DNA of 7,331 nt from positions 1 to 7,331 of the forward strand of contig NZ_JASLER010000024.1 in the NCBI RefSeq assembly GCF_030151085.1, written 5' to 3'. This DNA comes from Bacteroides sp. GTDB taxonomy: Bacteria > Bacteroidota > Bacteroidia > Bacteroidales > Bacteroidaceae. The translations under genes and the position numbers were made by a program. How positions within the stretch are numbered: the first letter of the stretch is position 1; every line of letters begins with the position of its first letter. Below the pieces are notes generated by a model that did no database searches, was not told where the DNA came from, and worked only from the letters and a program-made list of their open reading frames with translations. Positions 5,082-7,331 of the stretch are shown here, in pieces.

Positions 5082-6302
5082 ATGGCTCGTAAATCATTTT
5101 CTGTATTGTTCTTCATCAAGAAAGGCAAATTATTAAAGAACGGAGAAGCACCTGTGTGCATGAGAATTACCGTAAACGGCTGTATGGTAGATATTTCTAT
5201 CAAAAGAAGCTGCCCTGTAAACTTATGGAATCAAGCAAAAGAAAATTCAAAAGGTAAAGACCGTATGTCGGTGGAACTGAACCACTACTTAGAAATCACA
5301 CGTTCACGCATACACCAAATTTATAGAGAACTGGAAACTTCCGACAAGATTATCACTGTTGATCTTGTGAGAAAGTTGTTTTATGGTGTGGACGAAGATA
5401 ACAAGACTTTATTGCAGGTATTCAGGGAACATAATGAGCAAAGCCGTAAGTTGATCGGCAAAGACTTTGTTAGTAAGACGGTACAAAGGTATGAAACCAC
5501 TACCCGATATTTGGAGGAATTCATCAAGAAGGAATATCAGTTGTCGGATATTGCCCTGAATAATTTAGAAGCGAACTTCATTTCTAAGTTTGACGCTTTC
5601 TTGAAAATTGAAAAGGGTTGTGCGCAGAACTCTGCTATCACCCGATTAAAGAACTTGAAAAAGATTATCCGTGTAGCTTTGGAAAACGATTGGATAAAGA
5701 AAGATCCATTTGCCTACTATCGTTTCAAACTGGAAGATACTGATCCCGAATTCCTAACGATGGACGAGATTAAAATCATTCTTGCCAAAGAGTTCACGAT
5801 TAAGCGGATAGAACAAGTAAGGGATATTTTTGTCTTTTGCATTTTTACCGGATTGGCGTTCAGTGATGTGAAAGATTTATCTCCTGAACACTTAGTAAAA
5901 GACAATAAAGGAGAACTTTGGATAAGGAAGAACCGCCAAAAGACGAAAATTATGTGTAATATTCCTGTGTTACCTGTGGCTGCTTCTATTCTTGACAAGT
6001 ATAAAAATGTAGCAGAATGTACCGGAAAACTTTTACCTGTATTATGTAATCAGCGCATGAATAGCTATCTTAAAGAAATTGCCGATGTGTGCGGAATTCA
6101 TAAGAATTTGAGCACACACACCGCCAGACATAGCTATGCCACAAGCATTTGCCTAGCGAATGGCGTAAGCATGGAGAACGTAGCCAAGATGTTAGGTCAT
6201 GCCGATACCAGCGTAACAAAACACTATGCACGGGTACTGGATCAGAATATTCTAAAGGATATGCAGAAAGTAAATAGCTGCTTGTCAGAGTTGGCTATAT
6301 AA
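5082..6302 (+). CDS. Tyrosine recombinase/integrase of the element
   Basis: It catalyses site-specific integration and excision of the element. The 406 residues are usual for Bacteroidetes integrases. Order: N-terminal arm-binding domain (about 1-100, starting MARKSFSVLFFIKKGK), SAM-like core-binding domain (about 108-210), catalytic domain (about 222-406). Catalytic-box residues: H346 and R349 in HTARHSYAT (346-354), H373 in MLGHADTS (370-377), and nucleophile Y382 in TKHYARV. A lysine in the RKNRQKTK segment (282-289) is the likely beta-hairpin lysine. The first arginine of the box is missing: the segment reads FTGLAFSDV, with Ala259 where most recombinases have Arg. Bacteroides integrases such as IntDOT are also reported to lack it, so the gene is probably functional. 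The start ATG has an A-rich upstream and no Shine-Dalgarno. It converges on the minus-strand helix-turn-helix gene. Confidence 0.93.
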   Translation: MARKSFSVLFFIKKGKLLKNGEAPVCMRITVNGCMVDISIKRSCPVNLWNQAKENSKGKDRMSVELNHYLEITRSRIHQIYRELETSDKIITVDLVRKLFYGVDEDNKTLLQVFREHNEQSRKLIGKDFVSKTVQRYETTTRYLEEFIKKEYQLSDIALNNLEANFISKFDAFLKIEKGCAQNSAITRLKNLKKIIRVALENDWIKKDPFAYYRFKLEDTDPEFLTMDEIKIILAKEFTIKRIEQVRDIFVFCIFTGLAFSDVKDLSPEHLVKDNKGELWIRKNRQKTKIMCNIPVLPVAASILDKYKNVAECTGKLLPVLCNQRMNSYLKEIADVCGIHKNLSTHTARHSYATSICLANGVSMENVAKMLGHADTSVTKHYARVLDQNILKDMQKVNSCLSELAI

Positions 6303-6324
6303 TAAAGGTAGTAGCCAATACAGA

Positions 6325-6371
6325 AAAAGGATTGGGAAGAATGAATTTCATTTTCTCAATCCTTTTCTTTT
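6325..6371 (+). terminator. Intrinsic terminator after the integrase gene
   Basis: AAAAGGATTG (6325-6334) pairs perfectly with CAATCCTTTT (6357-6366), and the inside (GGAAGAATGAA against TTTCATTTTCT) can pair further with a bulge, making a long hairpin followed by CTTTT. It starts 22 bases after the int stop. The A-rich left arm means it could also stop transcription coming from the right. Confidence 0.75.
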
Positions 6372-6407
6372 GAAGTAAGTTTTCCAGAACTCAATATGAA
6401 GCATTGA

Positions 6408-6439
6408 CAAAGGTAAGTTCCGTATTTAGCCTGTTCAAG
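6408..6439 (-). promoter_or_regulatory. Possible minus-strand promoter antisense to the int 3' end
   Basis: On the minus strand CTTG (6439-6436), a 20-base gap, then TACCTTTG (6415-6408), which is a full -7 match with a near-match -33. It would start near 6401 and run through the int terminator into the 3' end of int. Part of it lies in the left arm of the large inverted repeat. A chance match in AT-rich sequence is quite possible. Confidence 0.25.
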
Positions 6440-6523
6440 TCCAAGCCTTCGGTTTAGATAAAAATCTTCCTCTCATTGCATTTCGAGCGTATTTTTATCT
6501 AAAGACTTGCACAGACTAAATAC
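6422..6523. repeat. Large two-part inverted repeat between int and the helix-turn-helix gene
   Basis: The outer arms 6422-6441 and 6504-6523 match at 18 of 20 positions. The inner arms TTTAGATAAAAAT (6453-6465) and ATTTTTATCTAAA (6491-6503) match perfectly over 13 bp. The arms are contiguous on the right and separated by 11 bases on the left, with a 25-base apical loop. Two more short inverted pairs flank it: TTTTCCAG/CTGGAAAA (6380-6387/6528-6535) and CATTGAC/GTCAATG (6402-6408/6536-6542). These cross rather than nest, as in a pseudoknot or paired protein sites. It fills most of the 284-bp gap between the convergent genes, where I see no coding sequence. Confidence 0.8.
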
Positions 6524-6557
6524 TTCACTGGAAAAGTCAATGATTCAAATTAAATTC

Positions 6558-6575
6558 CGAAAAACAATGTTTTCG
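6558..6575 (-). terminator. Weak hairpin after the helix-turn-helix gene
   Basis: CGAAAA (6558-6563) and TTTTCG (6570-6575) form a 6-bp stem with a 6-base loop, 11 bases past the stop of the minus-strand gene. The downstream sequence on that strand (GAATTTAATTTG) is AT-rich but has no clean U-run, so it is at best a weak terminator. Confidence 0.3.
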
Positions 6576-6586
6576 AGGGTAGCAGG

Positions 6587-6880
6587 TTATTCTTTCCAAC
6601 TTTCAAAGTAGTGCCTTTGGAGCAGCTTATCAATATCACTTTGGCGGTAGATAATCTTTCCTTTTATCTGGATAAAGGGGATTAGCCCTGTATCTCGCCA
6701 TTCTTGCAGGGTTCGCAAACTGACATTCAGTTTTTTAGAAACCTCATGATTGGAAAGAAAACGCTCTCCGTTCAGATGGGGCTTATAGTGTTTGACAATA
6801 GATTCAATACCGTTCAGCATTGAATCGAGCGAAGAAATAAATTCTTTGACTTGTGGGGTATCTTTATTTATTAGTTCCAT
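6587..6880 (-). CDS. Small helix-turn-helix (excisionase/MerR-like) DNA-binding protein
   Basis: It is a 97-residue protein. An acidic, helical N-terminus (1-38) precedes a winged helix-turn-helix of the HTH_17/excisionase type: FLSNHEVSKKLNVSLRTLQEWRDTG (41-65) covers the two helices, and LIPFIQIKGKIIYRQSDIDKLL (66-87) is the wing with the family-typical arginine (R79) before SDIDKLL. Such proteins in Bacteroides elements act as excisionases or regulators of excision and transfer genes (Xis2c and Xis2d of CTnDOT are the model); that role is inferred here from position beside int. It lies 81 bp after the DUF3876-like gene on the same strand, so cotranscription is likely. The ATG at 6880 has an A/T-rich upstream and no Shine-Dalgarno. 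No promoter of its own was found. Confidence 0.85.
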   Translation of the reverse strand: MELINKDTPQVKEFISSLDSMLNGIESIVKHYKPHLNGERFLSNHEVSKKLNVSLRTLQEWRDTGLIPFIQIKGKIIYRQSDIDKLLQRHYFESWKE

Positions 6881-6881
6881 G

Positions 6882-6921
6882 ATTGAAAGATTGTTTTATT
6901 GAAAGATTGATTTCAAGATTG
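6882..6921. repeat. ATTGAAAGATTG repeats before the helix-turn-helix gene
   Basis: ATTGAAAGATTG occurs at 6882-6893 and 6898-6909 exactly, and at 6910-6921 with two mismatches. They sit directly upstream of the start codon of the minus-strand gene (on that strand CAATCTTTCAAT), within its mRNA leader. The rest of the 81-bp gap is a low-complexity mix of GATT/TAATTA words. It could be an operator for autoregulation, or simple slippage of a short word. Confidence 0.6.
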
Positions 6922-6961
6922 CTAGATGGCTAATCAATTAGATAATTAACTGGTTGATTGA

Positions 6962-7255
6962 TTAGTTACGCAGATAGTCACCCAGTGACGAAAGGCTAAG
7001 TACATCTTTTCCCGGATCATAATCTATATAGAGCCATTTGGATGCAGCGGTAATAAAATACTGGCTACCATCTTGCTGTATCTCATAAGTAGCAGGAGAA
7101 GCCTGTTTAGTAGTTTCTGATACATATATGATAGAGAGAAGATAATCTTTGTCGTTCCGGTAGATGATAACCGTAGGATTCAGATTAACACTTTCCCATG
7201 TGCCGACAATGGAAAACAGGTTGAAGGAAGGATAATCTCCTTTAGTTCTTTTCAT
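6962..7255 (-). CDS. DUF3876-like protein of unknown function
   Basis: It encodes 97 residues from the ATG at 7255-7253. I recognise the pattern GTWESVNLNPTVIIYR (18-33), YLLSIIYVSE (38-47), QASPATYEI (51-59) and the terminal LSSLGDYLRN as DUF3876, known mainly from Bacteroides mobile elements. It has no signal peptide, membrane segment or catalytic motif; the composition suggests a small beta-rich cytoplasmic protein. No function is known to me. The frame stays open upstream to the window edge, but those residues (KELLRTAKHRINHPTKSCP) do not look like the family, and they overlap another gene's tail in a better-looking frame. The ATG at 7255 therefore seems the real start, overlapping the upstream stop by 14 bp, as in translationally coupled genes. 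Confidence 0.8.
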   Translation of the reverse strand: MKRTKGDYPSFNLFSIVGTWESVNLNPTVIIYRNDKDYLLSIIYVSETTKQASPATYEIQQDGSQYFITAASKWLYIDYDPGKDVLSLSSLGDYLRN

Positions 7256-7331
7256 AGGGCATGATTTGGTTGGATGATTGATTCTGTGTTTCGCTGTCCG
7301 CAATAATTCTTTCAATATCGGAAGACTTATA
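7242..7331 (-). CDS. C-terminal tail of a probable helix-turn-helix protein (cut by window edge)
   Basis: Reading leftward from the edge, 29 codons end at TAA (7244-7242). The peptide begins YKSSDIERIIADSETQNQ. The start resembles the end of an HTH_17/excisionase wing (compare IIYRQSDIDKLLQRH in the neighbouring gene), followed by a polar tail. It overlaps the start of the DUF3876-like gene by 14 bp, which suggests one operon with coupled translation. Only the tail is visible, so the family call is tentative; the frame itself is supported by the overlap and by the sensible peptide. Confidence 0.6.
   Translation of the reverse strand, partial: YKSSDIERIIADSETQNQSSNQIMPYEKN

Larger units (their letters stand above)
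4840..7331. mobile_element. Left end of an integrated element (integrase module), continuing past the window
   Basis: From the tRNA onward the content changes from housekeeping genes to integrase, two helix-turn-helix proteins and a DUF3876-like protein, a set I associate with Bacteroides ICEs and mobilizable elements. The integrase gene also looks more AT-rich than the carboxylase genes. The boundary assumes integration in the tRNA 3' end; the terminator at 4864-4903 could be host or element sequence. No relaxase, conjugation, replication or cargo gene is visible, so the class of element is open. Confidence 0.7.

Noticed and set aside
6962..7315. 117-codon version of the DUF3876-like gene starting from TTG at 7315
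   Set aside because: The extra 20 residues do not resemble the family and overlap a better coding frame ending at 7242; the ATG at 7255 fits a coupled start.

Overview
The window looks like the chromosome of a gut Bacteroides or close relative (order Bacteroidales), with the left end of an integrated mobile element on its right side. Four things point to this lineage. Promoters fit the Bacteroides pattern (a TTTG-like -33 box and TAnnTTTG at -7). Most starts lack a Shine-Dalgarno sequence. The integrase is of the Bacteroidetes tyrosine-recombinase type. A DUF3876-like protein, a family I know mainly from Bacteroides mobile elements, is present. No database search was possible, so all family assignments rest on recognised motifs.

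Left part (1-4430), core chromosome. A minus-strand gene cut by the window edge encodes the N-terminal third of EttA, the ABC-F translation factor, with a convincing promoter at 637-667. Divergent from it is a three-gene plus-strand operon for a biotin-dependent acyl-CoA carboxylase: carboxyltransferase (726-2297), biotin carboxylase (2316-3827) and biotin carrier subunit (3900-4430). The carrier is biotinylated on its AMKM lysine, the biotin carboxylase carboxylates that biotin, and the carboxyltransferase passes the carboxyl group to an acyl-CoA. The substrate is not settled, because the carboxyltransferase has Cys at the position that separates propionyl- from acetyl-preferring enzymes.

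Middle (4431-4903), junction. A non-coding stretch holds a 17-bp imperfect direct repeat and a striking array of four GGCTACACC sites spaced exactly 22 bp apart, two direct and two inverted. A tRNA-Lys(TTT) gene follows, with its own promoter and a strong intrinsic terminator.

Right part (4840-7331), integrated element. A 406-residue tyrosine recombinase starts 242 bp after the tRNA and reads away from it, the usual layout of an element integrated at a tRNA 3' end. It converges on a minus-strand cluster: the tail of a probable helix-turn-helix protein at the window edge, a DUF3876-like protein whose start overlaps that tail by 14 bp, and a second 97-residue helix-turn-helix protein. These are candidate excision or regulatory factors. 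The convergent intergenic region holds the int terminator and a large two-part inverted repeat. No relaxase, conjugation or cargo gene is in view, so whether this is an ICE, an IME or another integrated element cannot be decided.

I found no clearly new multi-gene system. The best candidates for undescribed signals are the 22-bp-period array, the large inverted repeat between int and the helix-turn-helix gene, and the GTTATT repeats between the carboxylase genes.
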